Origin: Frankia sp. RB7
GTDB lineage: Bacteria > Pseudomonadota > Alphaproteobacteria > Rhizobiales > Xanthobacteraceae
Length of the DNA stretch: 64,000 bases
Assembly: GCA_030403585.1 (NCBI GenBank)
Contig: JAUEPE010000005.1
Location: 124,001 to 188,000 of the forward strand
Direction: 5' to 3'
Shown: positions 8,269 to 17,970 of the stretch, one piece after another
How the letters are laid out: every line of letters begins with the position of its first letter
How positions within the stretch are numbered: position 1 is the stretch's first letter
The notes under the pieces: model-generated
Seen by the model: the letters and a program-made list of their open reading frames with translations, nothing else
What the model was told of the DNA's origin: nothing
Databases searched by the model: none
Made by a program: the position numbers and the translations under genes

Positions 8269-8772
8269 ATGTCATTCCACGACGCCGTCGTTCCCGCCTA
8301 TCTGCAAATGCTGAACAGCCTCACCAGCCTGCTCTCCAAGGCTGAGGCGCATTGCGCGGCCAAAAAGATCGACCCGGCGGTCCTGCTCGGCTCGCGCCTC
8401 TTCCCGGACATGCTGCCGCTGTCGAAGCAGATCCAGCTCGCCAGCGATTTCGCCGCCAAGGGCTGCGCCAGGCTGACCCATAGCGAGGTGCCTTCGATGC
8501 CCGACACGGAAAAGACGTTTGAGGAGCTGAAGCAGCGGCTCGCCAAGACGATCGACTACGTGAAATCATACAAGCCGGAGCAGTTCGAAGGCGCCGACAC
8601 CAAGGACGTGACCTTCCCGGTCGGCGCGGACCGGACCATGACGCTCAAGGGCCAGCAGTTCTTCAGCAGCGTCTCACTGCCGAACTTCTATTTCCACGCC
8701 ACCACCGCTCACGGCATCATGCGTCACAACGGCGTCGAGATCGGCAAGCGCGATTTCCTCGGCGCGAACTAA
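8269..8772 (+). CDS. DUF1993 family protein
   Basis: A 167-residue protein matching the DUF1993 family over its whole length: YLQMLNSLTSLLSKAEAHCA at the start, then LFPDMLPLSKQIQLASDFAA, and the C-terminal FYFHATTAHGIMRHNGVEIG. The family has the fold of DinB-like four-helix bundles, with a conserved His in the last motif, but no established activity. There is no signal peptide. A type B repeat lies in the 237 bases upstream. It probably forms a single-gene unit. Confidence 0.85.
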   Translation: MSFHDAVVPAYLQMLNSLTSLLSKAEAHCAAKKIDPAVLLGSRLFPDMLPLSKQIQLASDFAAKGCARLTHSEVPSMPDTEKTFEELKQRLAKTIDYVKSYKPEQFEGADTKDVTFPVGADRTMTLKGQQFFSSVSLPNFYFHATTAHGIMRHNGVEIGKRDFLGAN

Positions 8773-8951
8773 ATCCGTCGGATCGCGCGGCTCGGCAGTG
8801 GAATCGTACCGCCGTGATCGAAATTGCACATGAAACATGCTGCGCGGGCCCTGCCGCGCAGCTCGCCTGCACTTTCCGTATGGCTCATCCCTTGCGCTGA
8901 TTGCCGCAATGCACAAGTGTTCCGGACCTCTTAACCGCTGGAAGCACCCCG

Positions 8952-10052
8952 ATGAGCCGTCCGACCAAATTGTTTGAGACCTACAAGCTTGGCCCGATCA
9001 CGCTGGCCAACCGTTTCGTGATGGCGCCGCTGACGCGCAACCGCGCCGCGCCCGGCACCTTCGTCCCGTCTCCGCTCGCCGCCGACTATTACGGCCAGCG
9101 CGCTTCCGCGGGCCTGCTGATCACCGAGGCGAGCCAGGTCTCGCAGCAAGGCCAGGGCTACCAGGACACGCCCGGCATCTATTCGAAGGACCAGGTCGCC
9201 GGCTGGCGCAAGGTCACCGACAAGGTGCATGAGCGCGGCGGCAAGATCTTCATCCAGCTCTGGCATGTCGGCCGTATCTCGCATGTCGACCTCCAGGCAG
9301 GTGGCGTAGCCCCGGTGGCGCCGAGCGCGATCCGCGCCAAGGGCAAGACTTTCGTCAACGGCACCTTCGCCGACGTCTCCGAGCCCCGCGCGCTCGAGCT
9401 TTCCGAAATTCCGGGCATCATCGACGACTTCAAGCGCGCCACGAGGAACGCGCTGGAGGCCGGCTTCGACGGCGTCGAGATCCACGGCGCCAATGGCTAT
9501 CTGCTCGACCAGTTCGCCAAGGACGGCGCCAACAAGCGCACTGACCCTTATGGCGGCTCCATCGCGAACCGCGCCAAGCTGATGCTGGAAGTCTCCAAGG
9601 CAGTGGTGACTGAGGCCGGCGGCGACCGCACCGGCATCCGCATCTCGCCGGTGACGCCCGCCAACGACATCGCCGATTCCAATCCGCAGGCGCTGTTCGA
9701 TTACATCACCGACGGCCTCAACGCGCTGAAGCTCGTCTACCTCCACGTCGTCGAAGGCGCCACCGGCGGCCCGCGCGACTTTGCGCCGTTCGACTATGCG
9801 AGCCTGCGCAAGCGCTTCTCTGGCGCCTACATCGCCAACAACGGCTACGATTTCGATCTCGCGACCAAGGTGCTCGACGCGAACGCAGCCGATTTGATCG
9901 CCTTCGGCAAGCCGTTCATCTCCAACCCCGACCTGGTCGAGCGGCTGAAGAAAGGCGCGGCGCTGAACGATTGGGACAAGAACACGTTCTACGGCGGCGG
10001 CGCCAAGGGCTACACGGATTACCCGACGCTGGCGGCCGAGCCGGCGGAGTAA
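8952..10052 (+). CDS. Old Yellow Enzyme-type alkene reductase
   Basis: FMN-dependent, NAD(P)H-using ene-reductase of the NemA/XenB/OYE family that reduces electrophilic C=C bonds (N-ethylmaleimide, enones) or nitro groups. It has 366 residues from ATG 8952 (in-frame codons further upstream look non-coding). TIM-barrel motifs seen: FVMAPLTRNRAAPG, FIQLWHVGRISH, GVEIHGANGYLLDQF, DPYGGSIANRAKLMLEV and ADLIAFGKPFISNPDLV. HGAN supplies the ligand-binding His and Asn of the family. A hairpin terminator follows 30 bases after the stop. The physiological substrate cannot be told. Confidence 0.92.
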   Translation: MSRPTKLFETYKLGPITLANRFVMAPLTRNRAAPGTFVPSPLAADYYGQRASAGLLITEASQVSQQGQGYQDTPGIYSKDQVAGWRKVTDKVHERGGKIFIQLWHVGRISHVDLQAGGVAPVAPSAIRAKGKTFVNGTFADVSEPRALELSEIPGIIDDFKRATRNALEAGFDGVEIHGANGYLLDQFAKDGANKRTDPYGGSIANRAKLMLEVSKAVVTEAGGDRTGIRISPVTPANDIADSNPQALFDYITDGLNALKLVYLHVVEGATGGPRDFAPFDYASLRKRFSGAYIANNGYDFDLATKVLDANAADLIAFGKPFISNPDLVERLKKGAALNDWDKNTFYGGGAKGYTDYPTLAAEPAE

Positions 10053-10084
10053 GACGGCAACGCGACTGACCTCTACGTCGTCAT

Positions 10085-10114
10085 AAAAAAGGCCGGGATC
10101 GTTCCCGGCCTTTC
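10085..10114 (+). terminator. hairpin terminator after the Old Yellow Enzyme gene
   Basis: Perfect stem GGCCGGGA (10091-10098) and TCCCGGCC (10103-10110) with a 4-base loop. The plus-strand T-run is short (TTTCG), and the minus strand would have six T's. The same stem is reused at 11763-11782. Confidence 0.7.
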
Positions 10115-10177
10115 GCCGTTGGATCTCTACAAGCCCGTCATATTGCTGTGTCCCGGCATCCTTGCTCTAATGCGGCA

Positions 10178-10984
10178 ATGGATGACACCGAGACACTCGT
10201 TCGCCGCGCGACCGAAGCGTTCAATTCGGGCAAGCCGGATGAAGCGCAACGTCTGTGCGAACGGGGCCTTGCGCGTGATCCCGGCGATCCCGTACTGCAC
10301 CATCTGCTGGCCGCCGTCTTGTTCTCCAGAGGTGTCATCGCCCCGGCGCATGCGCATATCGACGTAAGTCTTGCCAAGTGGCCGAACAACGCGCCGGCGC
10401 GGCTGCTGGCCGCCCGCATCGCGCGCAGCGAAGGTCAATTCGACGCCGCGCTCGCACATCTGGACGCCGCGATCGCCACCAGCCCACAGCGCGAGATGTT
10501 CATCGAGAAGGCACGAACGCTCGATATGGCCGGGCTGCGGGATCAGGCACGCGGAGCCTGGCAGGCGATCCTGAAAGTCATCCCTGGTCATCAGGAAGCG
10601 ACGGCGCAGCTTGGCCGGCTGTCGTGGGAGGACGGCGACCCCGCCACGGCCGCAAAACTGCTCGTACAAGCGACCGCGACGGACGCGCCGGCGTCGGTGT
10701 GGTTCAACCTTGGCCTCGCGCGGCAGGATCTGCGCGACCACGCCGGCGCTGCGAGCGCCTACCGGAAGGCGTTCGAGCTCAGGCCCGACCATGCCGAGGC
10801 AGCGCTCAATCTCGGCATCGCCTTGCAGGAGGGTGGGGACGTCGACGCCGCCATGCGCGCCTTTGCGCAAGCCTACCGCCTGCGCCCGCAGCTGTTCGGC
10901 TCCATTGCGATGGCGTTGACCTCGGCCCCGCACGGCCGACTCTGGCTTGACGAGGACAAATTGCGGCGCGCCTTAGCGAGTTAA
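10178..10984 (+). CDS. TPR-repeat protein
   Basis: 268 residues from ATG 10178; GTG at 10148 would add ten residues that look less protein-like. At least five tetratricopeptide-like units follow in series (for example RRATEAFNSGKPDEAQRLCE, LHHLLAAVLFSRGVIAPAHA, WFNLGLARQDLRDHAGAASA and LNLGIALQEGGDVDAAMRAF). There is no signal peptide, so it is probably a cytoplasmic scaffold. Its last 12 bases overlap tail-to-tail with the next gene on the other strand. The pattern resembles TPR modules fused to hydroxylases or glycosyltransferases, but no catalytic domain remains. Confidence 0.75.
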   Translation: MDDTETLVRRATEAFNSGKPDEAQRLCERGLARDPGDPVLHHLLAAVLFSRGVIAPAHAHIDVSLAKWPNNAPARLLAARIARSEGQFDAALAHLDAAIATSPQREMFIEKARTLDMAGLRDQARGAWQAILKVIPGHQEATAQLGRLSWEDGDPATAAKLLVQATATDAPASVWFNLGLARQDLRDHAGAASAYRKAFELRPDHAEAALNLGIALQEGGDVDAAMRAFAQAYRLRPQLFGSIAMALTSAPHGRLWLDEDKLRRALAS

Positions 10985-11683
10985 CCGCCCTCGCTTCGCG
11001 CGAAAGTGCTTGCGATAGACGTTGGGCGCAGCCAGCACATCGGCAACGACCTTCGCGTAAGCCTGTTGGTGGGCGTCATCAAAGGCCTCGAACACGAGTT
11101 CGGGCGCTTCACGCGGCACCGCAAAACACTGCGCGACCGGTGTGCCTCTTTCGAGAACGCCCGAAAAATCGGGCTCGGTCCATACGGCCGGAAAATTAAT
11201 GCCGCCGTCGTGGAAACGGTCGGCATCGACCAGACCTGACACGAGGCGGAATGGCAGATCATCGCGGTTGACGGGATGCGTCGCGAACAGCGACCAGCCG
11301 GGTTCGAGCTCGATGGTCCAGAAGCTGTTGAACTTGATCGCGGAACGTCCGTTCGCGAAAGGCGCAGCAGCGAATTGCGCGATGGGATGAAAACTCAGAG
11401 GCGCGCGCGGATGTCCCGACGTCGCCGGCTCGGGAACGTCCCAATCCCACGTGAATCGCCCAGCCTCGATCCTGATGTCGCACGGCAGGGGAATCATCAC
11501 CCCGTAGGCCATGGCATCGACAAAGGGCGGACATTGCTTGACCGTGCGGATGTCCCGGTCGTGGATGTCCGAGTGCGCCTTCGCGGGCATCGCGCGCAGC
11601 CAGTCGGGCAAGGCCGTGCGCGCAGGATAGGGCCGCGCCAGATGGTCGGCCAACTTGGGATCGCAACGGAACGTCATGCGCAT
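10973..11683 (-). CDS. hypothetical protein, DUF6065-like
   Basis: About 236 residues from ATG 11683 (MRMTFRCDPKLADHLARPYP); a second ATG is two codons later. The core shows CPPFVDAMAYGVMIPLPCDI, FTWDWDVPEP, IKFNSFWTIELEPGWSLFAT, HPVNRDDLPFRLVSGLVDAD and INFPAVWTEPDFSGVLERGT. This pattern resembles the DUF6065 family as I remember it, whose function is unknown; the assignment would need a profile search. There is no signal peptide or membrane segment. It is convergent with the TPR gene, overlapping by 12 bases, and lies beyond the terminator of the glp operon, so it is probably transcribed on its own. Confidence 0.7.
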   Translation of the reverse strand: MRMTFRCDPKLADHLARPYPARTALPDWLRAMPAKAHSDIHDRDIRTVKQCPPFVDAMAYGVMIPLPCDIRIEAGRFTWDWDVPEPATSGHPRAPLSFHPIAQFAAAPFANGRSAIKFNSFWTIELEPGWSLFATHPVNRDDLPFRLVSGLVDADRFHDGGINFPAVWTEPDFSGVLERGTPVAQCFAVPREAPELVFEAFDDAHQQAYAKVVADVLAAPNVYRKHFRAKRGRLTR

Positions 11684-11756
11684 GGCGAAGTCTCGCTTCC
11701 GGATCTGAACTGGCGAGTTCAGATCAAGGCCGTCGATAAGGCAATGGGGCAACAAG

Positions 11757-11782
11757 AAAAAAGGCCGGGATCTCTCCCGGCC
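11757..11782 (-). terminator. rho-independent terminator of the glp operon
   Basis: Perfect 8-base stem GGCCGGGA/TCCCGGCC (11763-11770 and 11775-11782), loop TCTC. On the minus strand it is followed by six T's (11762-11757). It lies 50 bases after the glpV stop. A second hairpin (GGCCGGG...CCCGGCC, about 11796-11814) lies between. Confidence 0.9.
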
Positions 11783-11831
11783 TCCTGCTCCTGGACGGCC
11801 GGGCGAACCCGGCCATCATGATGTCTGCGAA

Positions 11832-13610
11832 TTACTTCGCTTCGGCGCGCTTCGGCGGCGAGGCCGGCCACGACTTGATCAGCGTGTCGTAGTCGATGGT
11901 CTCACCCTTCGGCTTCTCGTTCGCGAGCTTGCGCTGCGGAGCGATGTTGCCGTCCTTTGCCGACTTCGCGAACCAATACTCAGCCGTTTCCTTCTTGTTG
12001 AGCTTCGGTCCGCAGGCGCCTTGCACGCCGGATTTCTCCAGACGCTCCATCACCGAATCCTGGGCTGCGGCGAGCGAGTCCATCGCGGCCTGAGGCGTCT
12101 TCGCACCGGACGACGCATCGCCGATGTTCTGCCACCACAATTGCGCAAGCTTCGGATAGTCAGGCACGTTGTTGCCGGTCGGGGTCCACTGCACGCGCGC
12201 GGGCGAGCGGTAGAACTCGATCAGGCCGCCGAGCTTCGGCGCACGCTCGGTGAACGACTTGTCCCAGATGTCGGATTCACGGATGAAGGTGAGGCCGACA
12301 TGGCTCTTCTTCGCGCTCACCGTCTTGGAGACGATGAACTGGAGATAGAGCCAGGCCGCCTTGCGGCGATCGACCGGGGTCGACTTCAGAAGCGTCGCCG
12401 AACCCACGTCCTGATAACCGAGCTTCATGCCTTCCTTCCAGTAGGAGCCATGCGGCGACGGAGCCATGCGCCATTTCGGCGTACCGTCAGCATTCATCAC
12501 CGGCAGACCGGGCTTCACCATGTCGGCGGTGAAAGCGGTGTACCAGAAGATCTGCTGGGCGATATTGCCTTGCGACGGCACCGGACCGGATTCGGAGAAG
12601 GTCATGCCTTGCGCCTGCGGCGGAGCATACTTCTTCATCCAGTCGAGATACTTGACGATCGAATAGACCGCCGCCGGGCCGTTGACGTCGCCGCCACGTT
12701 CCACTGACGAGCCGACCGGACGGCAGCCTTCCATGCGGATGCCCCATTCGTCGACCGGCAGGCCGTTCGGGAGACCCTTGTCGCCGTTACCGGCCATCGA
12801 CAACCAGGCGTCGGTGAAACGCCAGCCGAGCGAGGGGTCCTTCTTGCCGTAATCCATGTGCCCATAAACACGGACGCCGTTGACTTCCTTGATGTCGTTG
12901 GTGAAGAACTCGGCGATGTCTTCATAGGCCGACCAGTTCACGGGAACACCGAGATCGTAGCCATACTTGGCCTTGAACTTGGCCTTGTAGTCGGGGTTGG
13001 TGAACCAGTCGTAGCGGAACCAATAGAGGTTCGCGAACTGCTGGTCCGGCAACTGATAGAGATGACCATTCGGCGCCGTCGTGAACGACTTGCCGATGAA
13101 GTCGTTGATGTCGAGCATCGGGTCCGTGACGTCTTTGGCGTCCTTCGCCATCCAGTCCGTCAGATCGACGGCCTGGCCGTAGCGGAAGTGCGTTCCGATG
13201 AAGTCGGAGTCGTTGATCCAGCCGTCATAGACATTCTTGCCCGACTGCATCTGGGTCTGGATCTTCTCGACGACGTCACCTTCCTGGATGATGTCGTGCT
13301 TGACCTTGATGCCGGTGATTTCCTCGAACGCCTTGGCGAGCGTGCGGGATTCATACTCGTGCGTCGTCAGCGTCTCGGAGACGACGTTGATCTCCATGCC
13401 CTTGAAGGGTTCAGCGGCCTTGATGAACCACTGCATTTCCTTCAACTGGTCGTCCTTCGACAGGGTCGACGGCTGGAATTCGCTGTCGATCCACTTCTTG
13501 GCAGCGGCCTCGTCCGCGCGCGCCGGCGCGGTAATCGTCATCGAAGCCGCGATCAGCGCCACCGCGCTGGTCATGGTCAGAAGACTGTCCTTGGTCGTCA
13601 AGTGTCGCAT
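11832..13610 (-). CDS. glpV: glycerol ABC transporter substrate-binding protein
   Basis: Periplasmic binding protein of 592 residues, long for the family, as in the rhizobial glycerol importer GlpV. A signal peptide precedes ARADEAAAKKW. The body has extracellular solute-binding features (INVVSETLTTHEYESRTLAK, FEEITGIKVKHDIIQEGDVV, GWRFTDAWLSMAGNGDKGLP). A strong ribosome site GGAGGA lies before ATG 13610. It is the last gene of glpDSTPQUV, 74 bases after glpU; that gap contains a small CCGGG/CCCGG hairpin that may affect transcript level. A terminator follows. The assignment to glycerol rests on operon order matching the described Rhizobium leguminosarum operon and on co-location with glpD and glpR. 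Confidence 0.9.
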   Translation of the reverse strand: MRHLTTKDSLLTMTSAVALIAASMTITAPARADEAAAKKWIDSEFQPSTLSKDDQLKEMQWFIKAAEPFKGMEINVVSETLTTHEYESRTLAKAFEEITGIKVKHDIIQEGDVVEKIQTQMQSGKNVYDGWINDSDFIGTHFRYGQAVDLTDWMAKDAKDVTDPMLDINDFIGKSFTTAPNGHLYQLPDQQFANLYWFRYDWFTNPDYKAKFKAKYGYDLGVPVNWSAYEDIAEFFTNDIKEVNGVRVYGHMDYGKKDPSLGWRFTDAWLSMAGNGDKGLPNGLPVDEWGIRMEGCRPVGSSVERGGDVNGPAAVYSIVKYLDWMKKYAPPQAQGMTFSESGPVPSQGNIAQQIFWYTAFTADMVKPGLPVMNADGTPKWRMAPSPHGSYWKEGMKLGYQDVGSATLLKSTPVDRRKAAWLYLQFIVSKTVSAKKSHVGLTFIRESDIWDKSFTERAPKLGGLIEFYRSPARVQWTPTGNNVPDYPKLAQLWWQNIGDASSGAKTPQAAMDSLAAAQDSVMERLEKSGVQGACGPKLNKKETAEYWFAKSAKDGNIAPQRKLANEKPKGETIDYDTLIKSWPASPPKRAEAK

Positions 13611-13684
13611 TTAATTTCCTCCGGTTGCAGCGACAAACTAACTCAGGCCCGGGTAGACCCCGGATCTGCTCTTTCTCGCTTGCC

Positions 13685-14014
13685 TCAGACGGTGCGAAAA
13701 ATCACCGCGCCTGAAACAAGCGAAATCACTGTTGCGAGCCACAGGCTCGTAATCTCAAGACCTTCCTCCCCGATCGGCAACGTCGCGATCGGGTCAGTGC
13801 CGACAAGACCGATCCACACGAGGTGAATGACGGCGGCGACAATCAGCGAAATGAACAGGCGATCGCCGCGCGTGGTCGGAATCCGCAGGATCCCGACGCG
13901 CTCCGCTTCAGGACAGGCTGCGGCCAGCCAGGTCATCACGGCAAGCGTGCAGGCGAGCGCCGCAAAGAAGATCGCGGTCGGCAGCGTCCAGGCCATCCAT
14001 GCGATGGATTCCAT
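13685..14014 (-). CDS. glpU: DUF2160 small membrane protein of the glycerol transporter
   Basis: A 109-residue integral membrane protein (from ATG 14014, MESIAWMAWTLPTAIFFAAL) with about three transmembrane segments: residues 7-30, 50-70 and 85-108. DUF2160 proteins are found only next to glycerol-type ABC importers; in Rhizobium leguminosarum the equivalent gene is glpU. Its mechanistic role is not known. It lies 10 bases downstream of the glpQ stop, so it is translated from the same message. Confidence 0.87.
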   Translation of the reverse strand: MESIAWMAWTLPTAIFFAALACTLAVMTWLAAACPEAERVGILRIPTTRGDRLFISLIVAAVIHLVWIGLVGTDPIATLPIGEEGLEITSLWLATVISLVSGAVIFRTV

Positions 14015-14024
14015 TATTGCCCCC

Positions 14025-14830
14025 TCACAACCGGCCGAGCGCGAAGCCGCGCGCAATGTAGTTGCGGACGAACCAGATCACGAGCGCGCCCGGAATGATG
14101 GTGAGCACGCCCGCTGCCGCCAGAAGCCCCCAATCCATGCCGGCCGCCGACACCGTGCGCGTCATGACGGCGGCGATCGGCTTGGCGTTGACCGAGGTCA
14201 GTGTGCGCGCCAGCAAGAGCTCGACCCAGGAGAACATGAAGCAGAAGAACGCCGCGACGCCGATGCCGCTCGCGATCAGCGGCACCAGGATCCTGATGAA
14301 GAAACGCGGGAAGGAATAGCCGTCGAGGAAGGCGGTCTCGTCGATCTCGCGTGGCACGCCGGAGACGAAGCCCTCGAGGATCCACACCGCCAGCGGCACG
14401 TTGAAGATGCAGTGCGCCAATGCAACCGCCCACGGCGTATCGAACAGGCCGATAGCCGAATAAAGGTTGAAGAATGGTAGCGCGTAGACCGCGGCCGGCG
14501 CCATACGGTTCGACAGCAACCAGAAGAACAGATGCTTGTCGCCGAGGAAGCGATAGCGCGAAAACGCATAGGCCGCCGGCAGCGCCACCGAGATCGAGAT
14601 AATGGTATTGATGACGACGTATTCCAGCGAGTTGATATAGCCGGAGTACCAGCTCTCGTCGGTGAAGATACGCCTGTAGTGCTGCAGCGTCGGGGCGTGC
14701 GGCCACAGCGTCATCGTCGAGATGATCTCGCCGTTGGTCTTGAAGCTCATGTTGACGAGCCAGTAGATCGGCAACAGCAGGAAGATCAGGAACAGCCCCA
14801 TGATGAGGCGGCGGCCGGGGATCGAGTGCA

Positions 14831-14831
<1 letters not shown>
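14025..14831 (-). CDS. glpQ: glycerol ABC transporter permease
   Basis: Inner-membrane permease of 268 residues, MalG-like, with six predicted membrane segments. The cytoplasmic EAA loop is present as EIDETAFLDGYSFPRFFIRI, with the conserved Gly. Its ATG (14831) overlaps the TGA of glpP as ATGA, so translation is coupled. It pairs with GlpP to form the transmembrane pore; GlpS and GlpT supply ATP hydrolysis. Confidence 0.9.
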
Positions 14832-15732
<901 letters not shown>

Positions 15733-15733
<1 letters not shown>

Positions 15734-16818
15734 CAGGCGGCTCCTTCCACGAGAAGGCTGTCGGCATAGACGTGGATGTGCGCCGGATCAAATTTCAGCC
15801 CCGCGGTATCGTCGGAACTGGTGAAGCCCGCAGGCGCCCGTGCCGCGAGCTTGCCGTCGCCGAGACGCGCGCGCGCGAAGCGGATGCGGCCGAGATCGTC
15901 GATGCGCTCGATCTTCGCAGTGAGCAGGCCGGGCGCGGGCGCGACGACCTCGACGAACTCCGGACGCACGCCGATCTCGATCCTGGCGCCGGCCGGAAGA
16001 CTGTCGTAGCTGCGATTCAGCGCGATGACGTGACCGTCGATCCGCGCCTCGCGTCCCCTCACCTCGGCCGGAATGATGTTCATGCCGGGCGAGCCGATGA
16101 AATAGCCCACAAAAGTGTGGGCCGGCTTGTCGAACAGCTCGGCCGGTGTGCCGCTCTGCACCACGCGGCCGTCATGCATGACGACGACGGTGTCGGCAAA
16201 GGTCAGCGCCTCGGTCTGATCGTGGGTAACGTAGATCATCGTGAGATCGAGCTCGCGATGCAGCGCCTTCAGCTTGGAGCGAAGCTGCCATTTCAGCTCG
16301 GGATCGATCACCGTCAGCGGCTCATCGAACAGCACGGCGGCGACGTCGGAGCGGACCAGGCCGCGGCCGAGCGAGATTTTTTGCTTGGCATCAGCGGTGA
16401 GCCGGGTCGCCTTGCGGTTCAGATAGGGCTCGAGGTCGAGCAGGCGGCCGATCTCGGCGACGCGCTTGTCGATCTCGGCCTTCGGCACGCCGCGATTCTT
16501 CAACGGAAACGCCAGGTTCTGCCCCACCGTCATGGTGTCGTAGATCACCGGAAACTGGAACACCTGGGCGATGTTGCGCTTCTGGGTTGACAGCGGTGTG
16601 ATGTCCTGGCCGTCGAACAGGATTTTCCCCCGCGACGGGTTGATGATGCCGGAGATGACATTGAGCAGCGTGGTCTTGCCGCAGCCGGACGGGCCGAGCA
16701 GCGCATAGGCGCCGCCCTGCCGCCAGGTCATGGTCACCGGCTTCAGCGCAAAGGTCTCCTCCGGCGCATCATTGCCGCCGTAGGAATGGGCGAGATCGAC
16801 GAGGTCAATGCGAGCCAT
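15733..16818 (-). CDS. glpT: glycerol ABC transporter ATPase with altered signature motif
   Basis: 361-residue ABC ATPase. Walker A is GPSGCGKTT (residues 42-50). Walker B is AAVLFDEP (DEP at 165-167). The H-loop is present in MIYVTHDQTEAL, and a C-terminal OB-type regulatory domain lies beyond about residue 235. The ABC signature, normally LSGGQ, reads LTADAKQ (140-146), so the half-site it contributes in a GlpS/GlpT dimer is probably altered. It begins 12 bases after the glpS stop and ends in an ATGA overlap with glpP. It is named after the Rhizobium gene, not the E. coli G3P antiporter GlpT. Confidence 0.9.
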
Positions 16819-16830
16819 GGCGCATCTCCC

Positions 16831-17970
16831 TCAAGCTTTTTTCTTTGACGCGTTTTCTTCACGCGAATCGCTAGGCACTTCGCTTGAAAACGCTATGGAA
16901 CCAGGGGCCGCGACGAGGCGATCAGCCGCGTCGAAGACGAAGACATCATTGGGATCGAGCACCGCATCGATGGTCTGGCCGGGCTCGAACTCGTGCACGC
17001 CGTGCAGCACCGCAACCCAGTTCGATCCGTCACGGGTCAAATGCACGAAACTCTCCGAACCGGTGATCTCGGTCACCGTCACCGTGGCATGGAAGGCATG
17101 GCGGTCGGCCTGACCGTTGGCGAGCGCAAGCTGATGGGCGCGAAAGCCGACGCGATAGGCGCCGTCAGCGAGCGAGGAATAGAGACCCGAGGCCGGCGCG
17201 GCGATGCCGCCGGCATATTGCACAGAGCCGTTCTTCTTCTCGATGCCGACAAGATTGAGCGGCGGATCGGAGAACACCTGTGCGACGCGCAGCGTCTGCG
17301 GCTGGCGGTAGACGCTGGGCGTCTCGCCGATCTGGAGCGCCCGGCCCTCCCACATGCAGACCGTGTTGCCGCCGAGCAGCAGCGCCTCGGTCGGCTCGGT
17401 GGTGGCATAGACGAAGATCGCGCCGGAGGCCTCGAAGATGCGCGGCAGCTCGGTTCGCAGCTCTTCGCGCAGCTTGTAGTCGAGATTGGCGAGCGGTTCG
17501 TCGAGCAGCACGAGGTCGGCGCCCTTCACCAGCGCGCGCGCCATCGCGGTGCGCTGCTGCTGCCCGCCGGAAAGCTGGAGCGGCGTGCGCTTCAGGAACG
17601 GTTCGAGCCGGAGCAGCCGGGCGGCTTCCGCCACGCGCGTCTCGATTTCCGCGCGCGGCTTGCCTTGCACGCGCAAGGGCGAAGCGATGTTCTCGTAGAC
17701 CGTGAGCGAGGGATAGTTGATGAACTGCTGATAGACCATCGCGACCGAACGCTGACGCACGTCGACGCCGGTGACGTCCTTGCCGTTGACAAGCAGCTTG
17801 CCTGTGGTCGGCTTGTCGAGGCCGGCGAGCAGCCGCATGATCGAGGTCTTGCCCGACAGCGTCGGCCCGAGCAGCACGTTGAGCGTGCCGCTCTCCAGCG
17901 TCAGCGAGACGTCGCGAATGTGCGGGACCCCGTCGACGGTCCGGGTCACATGATCGAGTGTCACGCTCAT
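16831..17970 (-). CDS. glpS: glycerol ABC transporter ATPase
   Basis: 379-residue ABC ATPase with canonical motifs: Walker A GPTLSGKT (residues 35-42), Q-loop MVYQQF, signature LSGGQQQR (133-140), Walker B LVLLDEP (DEP at 157-159). A C-terminal TOBE-like domain follows. The H-loop position reads FVYATTEPTEAL, where the usual His is Thr, so this subunit deviates at the switch residue while GlpT deviates at the signature. Its start overlaps the glpD stop (ATGA), so dehydrogenase and transporter are translationally linked. Confidence 0.9.
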   Translation of the reverse strand: MSVTLDHVTRTVDGVPHIRDVSLTLESGTLNVLLGPTLSGKTSIMRLLAGLDKPTTGKLLVNGKDVTGVDVRQRSVAMVYQQFINYPSLTVYENIASPLRVQGKPRAEIETRVAEAARLLRLEPFLKRTPLQLSGGQQQRTAMARALVKGADLVLLDEPLANLDYKLREELRTELPRIFEASGAIFVYATTEPTEALLLGGNTVCMWEGRALQIGETPSVYRQPQTLRVAQVFSDPPLNLVGIEKKNGSVQYAGGIAAPASGLYSSLADGAYRVGFRAHQLALANGQADRHAFHATVTVTEITGSESFVHLTRDGSNWVAVLHGVHEFEPGQTIDAVLDPNDVFVFDAADRLVAAPGSIAFSSEVPSDSREENASKKKA